Assembly (NCBI GenBank): GCA_027186245.1
Contig: CP114481.1
Span: forward strand, 48,949,501 to 49,013,500
Length of the DNA: 64,000 bases
Direction: 5' to 3'
Origin: Coriaria nepalensis
Taxonomy: Eukaryota > Streptophyta > Magnoliopsida > Cucurbitales > Coriariaceae
Every line of letters begins with the position of its first letter. Position 1 is the stretch's first letter. The notes below the pieces were generated by a model. The model was given only the letters and a program-made list of their open reading frames with translations. It was not told where the DNA came from and searched no databases. Shown here piece after piece: positions 63,306 through 64,000 of this stretch. A program made the translations under genes and the position numbers.

Positions 63306-64000
63306 TTGCCAATGATCATTGCAAGGAAAGTGTGCTTTCGTTTAACCTTAAAATCATTTCAATGAGTCATTTCAAGTCAATAACTTATTTCAAAGCAAGT
63401 CGAATGAATTATAGTTTTGCACTACAGACACAACTTTCGTGTATAACTTGCAAATGATCATTGCAAAGAAAGTGTGCATTCGTTTAAAATTAAAATCATT
63501 TCAATGAGTCATTTCAAGTAAATAACTTATTTCAAACCAAGTCGAACGAATTCTAGTTTTGCACTATAGACACAACTTTTGTGCATAACTTGCAAATGAT
63601 CATTGCAAGGAAAGTGTGCATTCGTTTAACCTTAAAATGATTTCAATGAGTCATTTCAAGTCAATAACTTATTTCAAAGCAAGTCGAATGAATTCTAGTT
63701 TTGCACTACTGACACAACTTTCGTGTATAACTTGCCTATGATCATTGCAAGGAAAGTGTGCATTCGTTTAAAATTAAAATCATTTCAATGAGTCATTTCA
63801 GGTCAATAACATATTTCAAAGCAATTCCAACGAAGTCTATTTTTGCACTACAAAAACAAGTTCTGTGCATAACTTCCACATGATCATTGCAAGGAAAGTG
63901 TGCATTCGTTTAACCTTAAAATCATTTCAATCAGTCATTTTAAGTCAATAACTTATTTCAAAGCAATTCGAACGAATTCTATTTTTGCACTACAGACACA
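63300..64000. repeat. Right end: copy of 43990-44690
   Basis: Matches 43990-44690 at 19310 bp (12495 + 6815), including GTGCTTTCG, TTTCGTGTATAAC and GCAAAGAAAG. A few changes are visible, such as GAATTATAG near 63406 and TTGCCTATG near 63735. The array continues past the window, which ends 33 bp into a monomer. Confidence 0.88.

Larger units (their letters stand above)
1..64000. repeat. 142-bp satellite DNA array, 451 head-to-tail monomers
   Basis: The sequence repeats every 142 bp from the first to the last base, always in the same orientation. The landmark TCGAACGAATTC, or a close variant, falls at 1, 143, 285, 427 and so on to 63968. Base composition is about 31% GC, counted on one monomer. 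Neighbouring monomers differ at roughly 5-15 positions; monomers one higher-order unit apart can be nearly identical. Most copies hold an EcoRI site (GAATTC) at monomer positions 7-12. No stretch departs from the monomer, so no gene, transposon or unique spacer is present. Such arrays typically form centromeric or pericentromeric heterochromatin; the sequence alone does not prove that role here. Tenebrio molitor's 142-bp EcoRI satellite is a candidate identity from memory only. Confidence 0.98.

Noticed and set aside
1..64000. CRISPR array
   Set aside because: Repeats abut without unique spacers, the unit is 142 bp, and variation runs along the whole unit.
1..64000. Inverted segments within the array
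   Set aside because: Every monomer start I placed is in the same orientation; no reverse-complement monomer seen.

Overview
The whole window is one uninterrupted satellite DNA array. It is a head-to-tail series of a roughly 142-bp, about 31% GC monomer, all in one orientation, with no gene, RNA gene, transposon, CRISPR or unique sequence that I can see. Taking the first base of TCGAACGAATTC at position 1 as monomer start, I placed 451 complete monomers at 1-63967 and a 33-base partial at 63968-64000. The array is 75 bp short of 451 x 142. I can account for all 75 bp by fourteen deletions (five of 9-18 bp, nine of 1 bp). I found no insertion.

This is eukaryotic heterochromatin, centromeric or pericentromeric in style. 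A 142-bp monomer with an EcoRI site in most copies matches, from memory, the description of the major satellite of the mealworm beetle Tenebrio molitor. However, that satellite is usually described as very homogeneous, whereas monomers here often differ at 5-15 positions. The host is therefore a weak guess, and many plants and insects carry satellites of similar length.

Layout. 1-7.7 kb: diverged monomers with short, decayed higher-order repeats (HORs) of 3, 5, 7, 9 and 10 monomers. 7.7-23.0 kb: two nearly identical 6.93-kb blocks (D1, D2), 8377 bp apart, around a 1.45-kb spacer. 23.0-31.7 kb: a new set of monomer variants appears (GAAGTC instead of GAATTC, CTTCCACATG), in 3-, 6-, 8- and 24-monomer patterns, with several small deletions. 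31.7-44.0 kb: a long block holding a 2839-bp (20-monomer) tandem duplication at 34.18-39.86 kb. 44.0-47.2 kb: a mosaic spacer. 47.2-63.3 kb: a second copy of the long block, whose 6815-bp (48-monomer) part is itself tandemly duplicated. 63.3-64.0 kb repeats 44.0-44.7 kb.

Shared variants order the events: a large duplication (offset about 15.5 kb) came first, then independent local expansions of 2839 bp on the left and 6815 bp on the right. The monomer carries three symmetry elements: a concentric inverted repeat, an AATGATCATT palindrome and a dyad over the monomer junction. It also has three internal copies of a 9-mer close to TCATTTCAA, spaced 13 and 18 bp. The 13- and 18-bp deletions seen match exactly those spacings. 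Short open frames of 60-83 codons recur but are by-products of repetition.
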